From positions 186,001 to 250,000 of the forward strand of contig NZ_CP091716.1 of NCBI RefSeq assembly GCF_022009635.1: a DNA stretch of 64,000 nucleotides, given 5' to 3'. The notes beneath the pieces were generated by a model. It worked only from the letters and a program-made list of their open reading frames with translations, did not search any database and had not been told where the DNA came from. Shown piece by piece: positions 8,300 through 17,666 of the stretch. Position 1 is the first letter of the stretch. The number at the start of each line of letters is the position of its first letter. A program made the translations under genes and the position numbers. Origin of the DNA: Variovorax paradoxus (GTDB lineage: Bacteria > Pseudomonadota > Gammaproteobacteria > Burkholderiales > Burkholderiaceae_C).

Positions 8300-9637
8300 A
8301 TGAAGCACCCCGTCCGCCGCTGGCTCATCGGCATCGCCGCCGCCTTGGTGCTCGGCGCGGGCGTCCTGGTACTGGTGGTGCGCTCGAAGCTGCCGACCGA
8401 CGAAGAGGTGGCCGCGAAGATTGCCGGGGGCTTCGAGCAGCGCTTCGGCGTGCCGCTGAAGGTGGGCGGCGCGCACTGGTCGCTGCTGCCGATGCCCATG
8501 CTGGTGCTGTCCGACGTCGCCACCGAGCAGCCCCGTCCCATCACCCTGCAACGCGTCACGCTGCGGCTCAAGCTGGCGCCGCTGCTGCACCGCGTCATTG
8601 CGCTGGACGACGTCGAGATCGAAAGCCTGGTGCTGCCGAGCGCTTCGGTGCGGGCCTTTCGCGGCAAGGGCCCCAAGCCCGCCGAGGGCGCAGCCCCCGT
8701 GGCGCTGCCGGCGCCGTGGACGCTGGCGCCGGTGCCCGTGGAACGGGTGCGCTGGCGCGACCTGAGCTGGATCGACCGGCGCGACATTGCGCTGGCCTAC
8801 GACGGCGACATCTTCTTCGACCCGCAGTGGCGCCCGCGCCAGGCCCGCGTCGAGCGCGCGGGCATTACGCCGCCCGCCCGCCTGCGGCTGGACCGCGAAG
8901 CCGGGCAGGACCGCTGGCGCACCCGAATCGACGTGGGCGGCGGCACGTGGAACGGTGTCGCGCGTTTCGAGACGCTGGCCAGCGGCAAGCTGCGCGTGTC
9001 GGCCGAACTCGACCCGCGCCAGGTCGACATCGAAAGCCTGGTGCAGGCCTTCGACCGCCGCACCTCGGTGGCCGGCAAGGTCTCCGGCCACTCCACGCTG
9101 GTGGCCGAGGCCGACAGCGCCGAGGAACTGGGCGCGCTGGTCCGCAACCTGCACACCCGCACCACCTTTTCGGTGCAGCCCGCCACGCTCACCAAGCTGG
9201 ACGTGGCCAAGGCCGTGACCACCGCCGGCATCAGCCGGGGCGGGCGCACGCCGCTGGACGAACTCTCGGGCACGCTCGACACCCAGGGCACCGAAAACGG
9301 GGTGGTGCTGCAGTATTCCAACCTCAAGGCCCGCTCCGGCGTGCTTACCGCCACCGGCAAGCTGAAGCTGTTCAACCGCAAGCTCGACGGCGAGATCGCG
9401 GTGGACCTGGTCGACGGCGTGGTCGGCGTGCCGCTCAAGATAGGCGGCACCGTGAGCGATCCCGAGCTGTCGCTGACCGGCGCGGCGCTCACGGGGGCGG
9501 CCATCGGCAGCGCGGTGCTGCCGGGCGTGGGCACGGCCATCGGGGCGCGCGTGGGGCAGCAGGTCGAGAAGCTGTTCGGCGGCGGCAAACCCGCGCCCGC
9601 CCAACCCGCGCCGAAACCTCCTAGCCGAAAGCCTTGA
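8300..9637 (+). CDS. AsmA-family inner-membrane protein
   Basis: A 445-residue protein with one N-terminal membrane segment (about residues 7-28, WLIGIAAALVLGAGVLVLVV) and a long periplasmic part. The segment from about 45 to 390 has the beta-rich AsmA pattern, including LLPMPMLVLSDV and the C-terminal LDGEIAVDL and GTVSDPELSLTG motifs. AsmA-like proteins belong to the bridge-like lipid-transfer superfamily and affect outer-membrane assembly. The tail is a Gly/Pro/Lys-rich stretch. It overlaps the convergent transporter gene by 17 nt. Confidence 0.85.
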   Translation: MKHPVRRWLIGIAAALVLGAGVLVLVVRSKLPTDEEVAAKIAGGFEQRFGVPLKVGGAHWSLLPMPMLVLSDVATEQPRPITLQRVTLRLKLAPLLHRVIALDDVEIESLVLPSASVRAFRGKGPKPAEGAAPVALPAPWTLAPVPVERVRWRDLSWIDRRDIALAYDGDIFFDPQWRPRQARVERAGITPPARLRLDREAGQDRWRTRIDVGGGTWNGVARFETLASGKLRVSAELDPRQVDIESLVQAFDRRTSVAGKVSGHSTLVAEADSAEELGALVRNLHTRTTFSVQPATLTKLDVAKAVTTAGISRGGRTPLDELSGTLDTQGTENGVVLQYSNLKARSGVLTATGKLKLFNRKLDGEIAVDLVDGVVGVPLKIGGTVSDPELSLTGAALTGAAIGSAVLPGVGTAIGARVGQQVEKLFGGGKPAPAQPAPKPPSRKP

Positions 9638-11009
9638 TCACCGCGGGCACCGTCAGCACCGCCGTGTAGTAGCCCATGAACTGCACGCCGGTGTTGAAGC
9701 CGATGGCACGCGACAGCAGGCCGCCGAGCAGGCCCATCGTCAGGATCACCAGCAGCCCGAGCAACTGGCCTTCCCACACGCTGATCACCACGATCAGGCC
9801 GACGAAGGTCGCGATGATCGCCTCGTGGCTCACCTTGCGCGACACGAACAGCGCCGCGCGGCGCGCGAAGTTCATCGTGAACGGATAGGCCACCAGCGCC
9901 GCGAGCACCACCGCCAGCATGCCGTAGCCCAGGAACTCCCAGTGGCTCAGCAGGTTGTGCAGGTTGTGGGTCTGCCCCGTGGCCGAGTCGATGGTGAACA
10001 CCGGCGGCGCGTTGAACAGCGGCGCGGCCGGCCCAGCCGCCACCGGGCTCAGCGGCAGGCCGATGGCGATCAGCGGGATCAGCGCCTCGGCGATGTAGGT
10101 GGCCTCGGTCACGCCGTTGCGCGCGGCCAGCGTGGTGGTGAGCCGGTGGTACGCATGCCGGATGCGCGAACCGACCAGCTCGCCCAGCACCACCGTCATC
10201 GCGACCGGGCTGAACACGAAGGTGGCGCTGGAGATCGTGGCCGTGGCGAGGGTCCACTTCACCTGGCCGCGGTCGAGCACCCTGAACGGATTGGGAAAGT
10301 AGCCCGACCAGCCCTTCACGTCCGGCGCGAGCGAGAAGGTGCGCACCTTCTCGCGCTTCATGCGCGCACGCGCCGCGGGCGAGATCACCGAGAACAGGTC
10401 GGCCACCAGCGGCCCGATGGCAATGCCCAGAAAGTAGCTGATGCTGAGCTTCACGCCGTACTTGCCGGTGAGCGCCTGCAGCGCCACGATCACCATCACG
10501 AAGGGCACCAGCGTCGCCACCGAGGCCCAGCGCCCGCTCGAGAAATACGCGATGGCCACGGCCGCCACCACGAAGATCCACGGCGCCGCCTTGGTGATGG
10601 CCGCGCCGTAGGGCGCCAGCAGCACCGCGAACAGCACGGCCAGCGGCACCGCGATGAAGGCCGCGATGATGGCGCCCGACACCATCTTGCGCAGCGCGAT
10701 GTGCGGCACGCCCAGGTTGCGCAGCACGTTCGCGTCCTGCAGCAGCGGCGTGGCCATGGTGTCGCCCGGAATGCCCAGCAGCGCGGTGGGCACCGCGTGC
10801 GTCATGTGCTTGGCCACGGCGGCCGCCAGGAAGAAGGTGAACACGCCTTCGGGCGGCACGCCCAGCAGCACCACCAGCAGGGTGAGCGGCGCGAGCGTGG
10901 TGGTTTCGTCCGTGCCCGAGACGAGGCCGATGGCCGCGAACACGACGGCGCCGACCAGGCCCATGCCCGTGGCGACGAGGATCTGGTTCAGGAGTGCGGC
11001 ATCGATCAC
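9621..11009 (-). CDS. TctA-like carboxylate transporter permease, probable mevalonate uptake
   Basis: A 462-residue membrane protein with about 10-12 hydrophobic segments, related to the TctA permease of tripartite tricarboxylate transporters. The segment HAVPTALLGIPGDTMATPLL corresponds to the TctA signature around TAILLNIPG. It starts with GTG at 11009, overlapping the stop of the preceding small membrane protein by 4 nt (GTGA). With HMG-CoA reductase two genes upstream, mevalonate or a related hydroxy-acid is the inferred substrate; no periplasmic receptor gene lies in this operon. Confidence 0.75.
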   Translation of the reverse strand: MIDAALLNQILVATGMGLVGAVVFAAIGLVSGTDETTTLAPLTLLVVLLGVPPEGVFTFFLAAAVAKHMTHAVPTALLGIPGDTMATPLLQDANVLRNLGVPHIALRKMVSGAIIAAFIAVPLAVLFAVLLAPYGAAITKAAPWIFVVAAVAIAYFSSGRWASVATLVPFVMVIVALQALTGKYGVKLSISYFLGIAIGPLVADLFSVISPAARARMKREKVRTFSLAPDVKGWSGYFPNPFRVLDRGQVKWTLATATISSATFVFSPVAMTVVLGELVGSRIRHAYHRLTTTLAARNGVTEATYIAEALIPLIAIGLPLSPVAAGPAAPLFNAPPVFTIDSATGQTHNLHNLLSHWEFLGYGMLAVVLAALVAYPFTMNFARRAALFVSRKVSHEAIIATFVGLIVVISVWEGQLLGLLVILTMGLLGGLLSRAIGFNTGVQFMGYYTAVLTVPAVIKAFG

Positions 11010-11458
11010 GGCGCGGCCCCTTCGGTGCGTTGGGCGCGGGGCTCGTACGACGCGAACAGGTCGTAGATCTCGAGCTCCTTCATCTCGCGCACCACGGACG
11101 GCGGAAGGTCTTCCACCGAACCCAGGTCGCCGTGCTCGCCGGCCAGTTCGGCCAGCACCTCTTCGCGCCAGCGCGGATCGGCGGCCGCACCCTCGACGAC
11201 CTCGCGCTTCGGCGTGAAGAGCTTCGCGCAGATCAGGCCCGACAGCACGCAGCCGCCCAGTCCGGCCAGCATGGCGTAGGCGCGTGCCAGCTCGGGCGTG
11301 CCGACCGCGCTCATGAGCACGCGGCTGGCCGCCAGGTAGCCCGTGAGGCTCACCGCGACGCCGATGACGATCGACCAGGCGAGATGGCCCAGGTCGGCCG
11401 TGTCGCCCCATATCTCCACCAGCCGCCAGCGGGCGGGCGTTGCACTGTCTGTGTTCAT
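11006..11458 (-). CDS. Small membrane subunit of the TctA-like transporter
   Basis: A 150-residue protein with two or three hydrophobic segments (about 26-47 and 62-82) and a hydrophilic acidic C-terminal half. Its position directly upstream of the TctA-like permease, with a GTGA overlap, suggests a partner similar in role to the small TctB subunit, though the soluble tail is unusual for TctB. It lies 66 nt downstream of mvaA. I recognise no defined domain; the role is inferred from operon position. Confidence 0.65.
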   Translation of the reverse strand: MNTDSATPARWRLVEIWGDTADLGHLAWSIVIGVAVSLTGYLAASRVLMSAVGTPELARAYAMLAGLGGCVLSGLICAKLFTPKREVVEGAAADPRWREEVLAELAGEHGDLGSVEDLPPSVVREMKELEIYDLFASYEPRAQRTEGAAP

Positions 11459-11524
11459 TTGTCGTTGTCTCCGTCTGTGGTTGTGTGACGGCCACCCCGG
11501 GTGGCCGCCGTGTCGTGCGCCTGC

Positions 11525-12814
11525 CTATTTCTTCTTGCGCAGCGCTTCGAGCAGCGCCACGGCGCGGTCGGTGCGCACGTCGTGCTCGGCCGCCATCTGC
11601 TTGGCGATGCTGTCGATCTCGTCGCCTGTGGCGCCCGCGACCAGCGCGATGTTGCGGGCATGCAGCGCCATGTGGCCGCGCTGGATGCCTTCGGTGGCGA
11701 GCGCGCGCAAGGCGCCGAGGTTCTGCGCGAGGCCCACGGCCACCGCGACTTCGCCGAGCTCCTGTGCCGACTTCACGCCGAGGATCTTCAGCGCGAGCCG
11801 CGCGAGCGGATGCGTCTTGGTCGCGCCGCCGACCAGGCCCACCGGCATCGGCATCTCGATGGTGCCGACCAGCGCGCCCGTGGTGTCCTTCTCCCAGGTG
11901 GTCAGCGAGGTGTAGCGCCCGCCGCGGCAGGCGTACGCATGCGCGCCGGCCTCGACCGCGCGCCAGTCGTTGCCGGTCGCGACGATCACCGGGTCGACGC
12001 CGTTCATGATGCCCTTGTTGTGCGTTGCGGCGCGGTAGGGGTCGATGGCCGCGAAGGTGTACGCGTCGATCACGCCCTCGACCACTTCTTCGCCGCTGCG
12101 CTCGCGCGTGGCCAGCACCTGGGGAGCCAGGCGCACGCGGGCACGCGCGAGCCGCAGGTCCGCCAGGTTCGAGAGGATGCGCAGGCGCACCGTGCCGCCC
12201 GTCAACTTCTCGACCAGCGGCGACACCGCCTCGGCCATGGTGTTGACCGTGTTCGCGCCCATCGCGTCGCGCACGTCGACGATCAGGTGCATCACCACCA
12301 TCGCGCCGCGCGGCGTGTCGCCGAACACATGCACCTCGATGTCGCGGCAGCCGCCGCCCAGGCCGATCAGCACCTTGTCGCGGCTGTTCGCCACGGCCAG
12401 GATCTCGTCGCGCGCCCGCAGCAGAGCGAGCCGCGCGCCGTACGGGTCGGTGATGCCGATCAGCTGCACCTGCGCGCGCATCAGCGGTCCGGTGCTCGAA
12501 GCCTCGAAGCCGCCGCCCTCGCGCGCCAGCTTGGCCATGAAGGAAGCGGCGGCCACCACCGAGGGCTCTTCCACCGCCATCGGCACGAGATAGTCGCGCC
12601 CGTTCACGGTGAAGTTGCCGGCCACGCCCAGCGGCAGCTCGAAGGTGCCGATCACGTTCTCGACCATGCCGTTGGCGCGGTCCACGCTCAATGCGCCGGG
12701 GCCGGCAAGCAGCGCCACTTCGTCCTCGGTGAGCGACGCGGCCTGCGCGATGTGGGCGAAGCGCTGCGCGGGCGCGAGTGCGCGGAAGTTGGGAATGCGG
12801 GAATCGACGGCCAT
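11525..12814 (-). CDS. mvaA: Degradative (class II) HMG-CoA reductase
   Basis: A 429-residue class II HMG-CoA reductase, one residue longer than the Pseudomonas mevalonii enzyme and aligned with it without offset. The catalytic residues fall at the same numbers: Glu83 in VEEPSVV, Lys267 in HNKGIMNG, Asp283 in TGNDWRA and His381 in RGHMALH. ENVIG is at 52-56. In organisms that eat mevalonate it oxidises mevalonate to HMG-CoA with NAD. It is first in an operon with the transporter genes and divergent from a MocR regulator. No HMG-CoA lyase is found in the window. Confidence 0.95.
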   Translation of the reverse strand: MAVDSRIPNFRALAPAQRFAHIAQAASLTEDEVALLAGPGALSVDRANGMVENVIGTFELPLGVAGNFTVNGRDYLVPMAVEEPSVVAAASFMAKLAREGGGFEASSTGPLMRAQVQLIGITDPYGARLALLRARDEILAVANSRDKVLIGLGGGCRDIEVHVFGDTPRGAMVVMHLIVDVRDAMGANTVNTMAEAVSPLVEKLTGGTVRLRILSNLADLRLARARVRLAPQVLATRERSGEEVVEGVIDAYTFAAIDPYRAATHNKGIMNGVDPVIVATGNDWRAVEAGAHAYACRGGRYTSLTTWEKDTTGALVGTIEMPMPVGLVGGATKTHPLARLALKILGVKSAQELGEVAVAVGLAQNLGALRALATEGIQRGHMALHARNIALVAGATGDEIDSIAKQMAAEHDVRTDRAVALLEALRKKK

Positions 12815-12951
12815 CGTTGCTTGTCTCTCGGGAAGATGAATTCGGGAGCAGGCAATTTAGGTCGGCTGTACCGCCGGCGGAAGGCACAGTTTGGCGGGAC
12901 AGTGCGGACAGTGGTGCGCGAAGGCGGGGCGCTGTGTCACAGTCGGCGCCC
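12815..12951. promoter_or_regulatory. Divergent mvaA / mocR-like promoter region
   Basis: This 137-bp intergenic region must contain both divergent promoters. It holds repeated short motifs GGCGGAAGGCACAG, GGCGGGACAGTG and GCGGACAGTGG between 12868 and 12913, all sharing GGCGG/GCGGA followed by ACAGT. They are candidate binding sites for the MocR protein, which typically binds direct repeats between divergent genes. No clear sigma70 boxes could be assigned. Confidence 0.4.
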
Positions 12952-14340
12952 ATGACCACCATTGCCGATTCGCTCGCCGATGCCATCGCGCGCCAGATCG
13001 CCAGCGGCGCCTACAAGGCCGGCGACAAGCTGCCTTCCTTGCGCGAGCTCGCGCAGCTGCACCGCTATGCCAAGAACACCGTTGTCGCCGCCTTCGAGCT
13101 GCTGGTGTCGCGCGGGCTGGTCGAGCCGCGCCGCGGCTCGGGCTACTTCGTGCTGCCGCAGCAGCAGGCGGCCAGGCCGGTGGAAGAAGACGCCGGCAGC
13201 CTCGGCCGCGCCATGGACATCGTGTGGCTCATGCGCGAGCAGCTCAAGACGCAGCCCGACGCCATCGCCGTGGGCGACGGCTTTCCGCCGGTCGAATGGC
13301 TGGCCGACGTGCGGCTGGACAAATACCACCCGAAGGTCGTGCGCACCGGGCTCGGCGCGCTGTTCCGCTACGGCAGCCGCTTCGGCTATGCGCCGCTGCG
13401 CGACCACCTCGTGCGCAAGCTCGCCGACTTCGGCATCGGCGCCGAGCCCAGGCAGATCGTGCTGACGCATGGCGCCAACGAGGCGATGGACATCGTGATT
13501 CGCTACTTCGTGCCGCCCGGCGGAAAGGTGCTGGTGGACGACCCCGGCTACTACCCGCTGTTCGGCAAGCTCAAGCTCGCGGGCGCCCAGATGCTGGCCG
13601 TGCCGCGCCTGGCCGACGGCCCCGACCTCGACGTGCTGGAGCAGCTGCTCATTGCCGAGCGGCCGCGCCTGTTCTTCACGCAGTCGCTGGCGCACAACCC
13701 CACGGGCTCCGACATCTCGCCGGCCAAGGCGTTTCGCGTGCTGCAGCTGGCGCAGAAGTACGACCTGCTGATCGTCGAGAACGACCCGCTGGCCGACTTC
13801 AAGCCCACGGCCCTGCCGAGGCTCTCGGCGCTGGACCAGCTGGAACGCACCATCTACATCGGCAGCTTCTCGAAGTCGTTCTCGGCGGCGCTGCGCGTGG
13901 GCTTCATCGCCTGCGGGCCGGACCTTGCCAGCGACCTCGCGGACCTGAAGGCGCTGATCCACGTGAGCAGCTCGGAGTACAGCGAGCGCACGGTCGACGT
14001 GATCCTCAGCGAGGGCCACTACCAGCGGCACCTGAACCGCCTGCAGAACCGGCTGGGCGAAGCCACGCGCAACGCACTCAAGCTGTTCGACGCGGTGGAC
14101 GCCGAGGTTTTCGCGCGCAGCCCGCAGTCGCTCTACATCTGGGCCGCGCTGCCCGGCGTCGACGATTCGCTGGCCTTTGCCCGCGAGTTGCTGCCGCGCA
14201 AGATCGTGATGGCGCCGGGGCGCATCTTCAGCGTCGATTCGACCCGGGTGTCGCGCTGGTCGCGCTTCAACGTGGGGGCCATGGCCGACCCGCGCTTCGC
14301 GAAGGCGCTGCGCACCGCGCTGCGGCGGCGCGGTGCGTGA
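12952..14340 (+). CDS. MocR-family transcriptional regulator (GntR HTH + aminotransferase domain)
   Basis: A 462-residue fusion. Residues 1-70 form a GntR winged helix (GAYKAGDKLPSLRELAQ, YAKNTVVAAFELL), followed by a fold-type-I PLP aminotransferase-like domain. The PLP lysine motif is seen in IGSFSKSFSAALRVGF, and the Asn and Asp contacts in SLAHNPTGSD and ENDPLADF. MocR proteins usually use PLP or an amine/keto effector to control a neighbouring gene. Its divergent position implies control of mvaA, which is notable because mevalonate catabolism in P. mevalonii is controlled by a LysR-type protein (MvaR). The start is chosen at the first Met of the HTH. Confidence 0.88.
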   Translation: MTTIADSLADAIARQIASGAYKAGDKLPSLRELAQLHRYAKNTVVAAFELLVSRGLVEPRRGSGYFVLPQQQAARPVEEDAGSLGRAMDIVWLMREQLKTQPDAIAVGDGFPPVEWLADVRLDKYHPKVVRTGLGALFRYGSRFGYAPLRDHLVRKLADFGIGAEPRQIVLTHGANEAMDIVIRYFVPPGGKVLVDDPGYYPLFGKLKLAGAQMLAVPRLADGPDLDVLEQLLIAERPRLFFTQSLAHNPTGSDISPAKAFRVLQLAQKYDLLIVENDPLADFKPTALPRLSALDQLERTIYIGSFSKSFSAALRVGFIACGPDLASDLADLKALIHVSSSEYSERTVDVILSEGHYQRHLNRLQNRLGEATRNALKLFDAVDAEVFARSPQSLYIWAALPGVDDSLAFARELLPRKIVMAPGRIFSVDSTRVSRWSRFNVGAMADPRFAKALRTALRRRGA

Positions 14341-14370
14341 TCAGCCTCGGTCCATCGCGGTCAGTCGCAG

Positions 14371-15927
14371 TCAATCGCGATGGCGTTCGCGCAGCTGCTT
14401 GCGGTTGAGCTTGCCCACGGCGGTCTTCGGAATCTCGTCCGCGAAGATCACGCGCTGCGGCTTCTTGTACGAGGCCAGTTGCCCTGCCACGTGCGCAACC
14501 AGCTCGGCTTCGTTCGCCTGCTGGCCGGCGCGCAGCACCACCACCGCGGTGACGATCTCCACCCACTTCTCGTGCGGCAGCCCGATCACCGCGCACTCGC
14601 GCACCGCCGGGTGCGAGCTCAGCGCGTTCTCCACCTCGCGCGGGTACACGTTGTAGCCGCCGCTGATGATCATGTCGGAGGTGCGGTCCTTCAGGTGCAG
14701 GAAGCCGCGCTCGTCGAACACGCCCACGTCGCGGGTGCGCACCCAGCCGTCGGCGGTGAAGGTCTCGGCGTTCAGGCCGGCGGCGTTGTAGTAGCCCGTC
14801 ACCGCCGAGGGCGCGCGCACGGCGATCTCGCCAGGCGTGCCGTGCGGCGCCTCGTTGCCGGCCTCGTCGAGCAGCCGCATCTCGATGTCGATCGCGGGCT
14901 GGCCGCAGGCGTCGAGCAGGTCGTCGGTGTGATCCTCGGGCCGCAGCACGGCCAGGCACAGCGGCACTTCGGTCTGGCCGTAGTACTGCCAGAAGCGATG
15001 CCGGCCCCAGGCCGCCATCGCGCGCTGGATCACGGGGCGCGGCATCGGCGACGCGCCGTAGATCACGTAGCGCAGCGCGGCCACGTCGGTGGTGGCGATG
15101 CCGGGATGCTCGAACAGCATCTGCAGCATCGTGGGCACCAGGTTGATGGCGGTGATGCGCTCGGCCTGCAGCGTGCGCAGGAACAGGCCCGGCTCGAAGC
15201 CCGGCAATATCACCGTGCGCGCGCCGCGCAGCCAGAAGGGCAGTACGAACACGCCGCTCGCGTGAATCAGCGAGGCCGCGTGCAGCATCGCGTCGTCGGG
15301 CGCGGCGGGCAGCAGGTTGAGCAGCACGTTGCGGCAGATGGCCGCATACGAGGCCTGCGTGTGCTGCGCCGCCTTCAGCGTGCCGGTGGTGCCCGAGGTG
15401 AAGAGCGTGAGCACCACGTCGTCGTGCGAAGGCGTGAAGGCGGGCGCCTGCGCCGGGTGCGCGCCGGCTTGCGCCAGCAGGTCGGCCGCGCCTTCGAGCG
15501 CCGCGCCCATGCCCATGCAGACCAGCGCCGGCACCGCTTCGCGCAGCGCGGCCGCGCGCTCGGCCAGGTCGGGGCCGAACACCAGGTGCGTGCTGCCTGT
15601 TTCCGCCACCATGCGCGCATGCTCGGCCAGCGACAGCCGCGAGTTCAGCGGCACGCGGTTGATGCCGGCCTTCACGCAGGCGAAGTCCAGCGGAACGCTG
15701 TGCAGGCCGTTGTTCAGCAGCAGCGCCACGCGCGTGTGCGGCGTTGCGCCGGCGGCGTGCAGCGCGTGCGCGATCCTGCTGCTCAGCTGGTCGACCTCGG
15801 TGAACGTGAGGCTGCTGTCGCCGAAGACGATGGCGGTGCGCTGGCCGTGCTGCAGCGCGCCGCGGCGGATCAGTTCGAGGTAGGTCGGGCCACGGGCCGG
15901 CGAGGCGGTCGCTGGTGGGGAATGCAA
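14371..15927 (-). CDS. Adenylate-forming acyl-CoA ligase
   Basis: A 518-residue class I adenylate-forming enzyme (ANL superfamily). The P-loop is LFTSGTTGTLKAA; the adenine motif is YYGQTE and the hinge is in LKDRTSDMIISGGYNVYP. The C-terminal catalytic Lys is in TAVGKLNRKQL. The start is TTG at 15927, supported by AGGAGA about 7 nt upstream; a longer open frame would run into the upstream gene. Acyl substrate unknown. It is downstream of an enoyl-CoA hydratase gene on the same strand with a 58-nt gap, suggesting a shared beta-oxidation-type pathway. Confidence 0.85.
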   Translation of the reverse strand: MHSPPATASPARGPTYLELIRRGALQHGQRTAIVFGDSSLTFTEVDQLSSRIAHALHAAGATPHTRVALLLNNGLHSVPLDFACVKAGINRVPLNSRLSLAEHARMVAETGSTHLVFGPDLAERAAALREAVPALVCMGMGAALEGAADLLAQAGAHPAQAPAFTPSHDDVVLTLFTSGTTGTLKAAQHTQASYAAICRNVLLNLLPAAPDDAMLHAASLIHASGVFVLPFWLRGARTVILPGFEPGLFLRTLQAERITAINLVPTMLQMLFEHPGIATTDVAALRYVIYGASPMPRPVIQRAMAAWGRHRFWQYYGQTEVPLCLAVLRPEDHTDDLLDACGQPAIDIEMRLLDEAGNEAPHGTPGEIAVRAPSAVTGYYNAAGLNAETFTADGWVRTRDVGVFDERGFLHLKDRTSDMIISGGYNVYPREVENALSSHPAVRECAVIGLPHEKWVEIVTAVVVLRAGQQANEAELVAHVAGQLASYKKPQRVIFADEIPKTAVGKLNRKQLRERHRD

Positions 15928-15985
15928 GGCTTGTCTCCTGTCGGGTTCTGTGGAATCGGAAAAACGTCGGATCGAAGGCGCCGCT

Positions 15986-16768
15986 TCAGCGCTTGAACTC
16001 GCCGTGGCGGCCGGCGCCGCCGGCAAAGCGCGCGGCCCCGGCCTCGCCCTCGGCGAAGACCATCGGCACGCCTTGCGCGCCTTCGCGGCGCAGGGCCTCG
16101 GCCAGCGGCATGTCCCACTGCTCGTAGGCGGACCGGCGGTCGGCCAGCATGCATTGCTGCGGGAACGCGGCGAGCTGGCGGGCCAGTTCCTGCGCGGCGG
16201 CCAGTGCGCCGCCGGGCGGCGTGACGCGGTTGGCCAGGCCCATCGCCAGCGCCTCGGCCGCGCCCACCGGGCGGCCGGAAAGAATCATGTCGAGCGCCCG
16301 GCCCATGCCCACGATGCGCGGCAGGCGCACCGTGCCGCCGTCGATCAGCGGCACGCCCCAGCGGCGGCAGAACACGCCGAACACCGCGTCTTCGTCGGCC
16401 ACGCGCAGGTCGGCCAGCAGCGCGAGTTCGAGCCCGCCGGCCACCGCGTAGCCGTTCACCGCCGCGATCAGCGGCTTCGACAGCGCCATGCGCGTCGGGC
16501 CCATCGGGCCGCTGCCGCCACCTTCCAGGTCGAGTTCGTTGCGCCGGTCCGGGTCGCCCACGGCGGTGAGGTCGGCGCCCGCGCAGAAGTTGCCGCCCGC
16601 GCCGGTCAGCACCGCCACGCGCAGCGAATCGTCGGCCTCGAAGCGCTCGAAGGCCGCGCGCAGCTCGGCGGCCACGGCGCCGTCGACGGCATTGCGCTTG
16701 TCGGGACGGTTCAGCGTGATGGTGAAGACCGAGCGGTCTGCCTCGCAGTTCACGTATTGCATGGCCAT
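15986..16768 (-). CDS. Enoyl-CoA hydratase/isomerase family protein
   Basis: A 260-residue crotonase-fold enzyme. The oxyanion-hole segments are GNFCAGADLTAV (about 60-70) and NGYAVAGGLELALLAD (about 103-118). The second acidic region reads WGVPLIDGGTVRLPRIVG, with Asp where many hydratases carry the second catalytic Glu, so hydratase activity is uncertain. The family also includes isomerases and hydrolases of CoA thioesters. First gene of a pair with the CoA ligase, divergent from the PaaX-like regulator. Confidence 0.85.
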   Translation of the reverse strand: MAMQYVNCEADRSVFTITLNRPDKRNAVDGAVAAELRAAFERFEADDSLRVAVLTGAGGNFCAGADLTAVGDPDRRNELDLEGGGSGPMGPTRMALSKPLIAAVNGYAVAGGLELALLADLRVADEDAVFGVFCRRWGVPLIDGGTVRLPRIVGMGRALDMILSGRPVGAAEALAMGLANRVTPPGGALAAAQELARQLAAFPQQCMLADRRSAYEQWDMPLAEALRREGAQGVPMVFAEGEAGAARFAGGAGRHGEFKR

Positions 16769-16847
16769 GCGCGGCGTCCTTTCAGGGCAAAATTGCGGGA
16801 ATGATCGTTCATGGTCATCGTAAGAAACATTTCATCATTACGCAAAC

Positions 16848-17660
16848 ATGGACAAGGTATGTAATGTTCAGGTCGCCATTCCCAGCGCGCCCGACCTGAT
16901 CCTCGATCTGCTCGTGGCCGATGGCGGCCTGCTGAGTTCGCAGGCGCTGTGCCGCGCGGGCGCGCTCATGGGCATCGGCGAATCGACCCTGCGCGTGGGC
17001 CTGACGCGGCTGGCGGCCGACGGCAAGATCGCACGCGGCGAGCGCGGCAGCTACATGCTCAACCGCGACGGGCCGGCGCTGTCGCGCGCGGTCGACGACT
17101 GGCGCCACAAGCGGGCGCAGGCCATCGCATGGCGCGGCCACTGGCTGGCGGTGCACGACTCGGGCGTGGCGCGGGCAGACAAGACGGCATGGCGCCATCA
17201 CAAGCTGGCGCTGTCGCTGCGCGGCTTCGCGGCGCTGCGCCCGGGGCTGCACATCCGGCCCGACAACCTCGCGGGTGGGCTGGAGGCCGAGCGCGCGCAG
17301 CTCGATGCGCTGGGCCTGTCGCCCGATGCGCTGGTGTTTCGCCTGGCCGACCTGGACGAGGCGGCGCAGGTCGCGGCGCGCAAGCTCTGGAACGTGCGCG
17401 CGCTGGAGGCCGACAGCCGGCGCCTGCAGGCCGGCCTGGAGCGCAGCGAGAAGCGGTTGCGCACCCAGCCGCTGGAGGCGGCGGTGCGCGAGTCGCTGCT
17501 GCTGGGCCGCGCCGTCATCGGGCACCTGATCCGCGACCCGCTGCTGCCGGCCGAACTCATGTCGCCGGCCCCGCGCACCGCGCTGCTGTCCGCCACCCGC
17601 CGCTACCAGGACAAGGCGCGGCAGCTGTGGCGCAAGTGGCTGGCGCTGCCCGCCGCTTGA
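16848..17660 (+). CDS. PaaX-like transcriptional regulator
   Basis: A 270-residue regulator with an N-terminal winged helix (about 15-60, with GESTLRVGLTRLAADGKIARGERGSY) and a C-terminal half resembling PaaX. PaaX represses phenylacetate genes and is relieved by phenylacetyl-CoA. Divergence from the enoyl-CoA hydratase and CoA-ligase pair suggests an acyl- or aryl-CoA effector. The 79-bp divergent spacer contains an imperfect CGTAA/TTACG dyad near 16820-16841. It ends 6 nt before the convergent CoA ligase. Confidence 0.75.
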   Translation: MDKVCNVQVAIPSAPDLILDLLVADGGLLSSQALCRAGALMGIGESTLRVGLTRLAADGKIARGERGSYMLNRDGPALSRAVDDWRHKRAQAIAWRGHWLAVHDSGVARADKTAWRHHKLALSLRGFAALRPGLHIRPDNLAGGLEAERAQLDALGLSPDALVFRLADLDEAAQVAARKLWNVRALEADSRRLQAGLERSEKRLRTQPLEAAVRESLLLGRAVIGHLIRDPLLPAELMSPAPRTALLSATRRYQDKARQLWRKWLALPAA

Positions 17661-17666
17661 GCCGCT

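Noticed and set aside
9621..12986. A single 1121-codon frame spanning the transporter and mvaA region
   Set aside because: Its upstream part is mvaA and the small membrane gene read in the wrong frame. The real permease starts with GTG at 11009 in a GTGA overlap.
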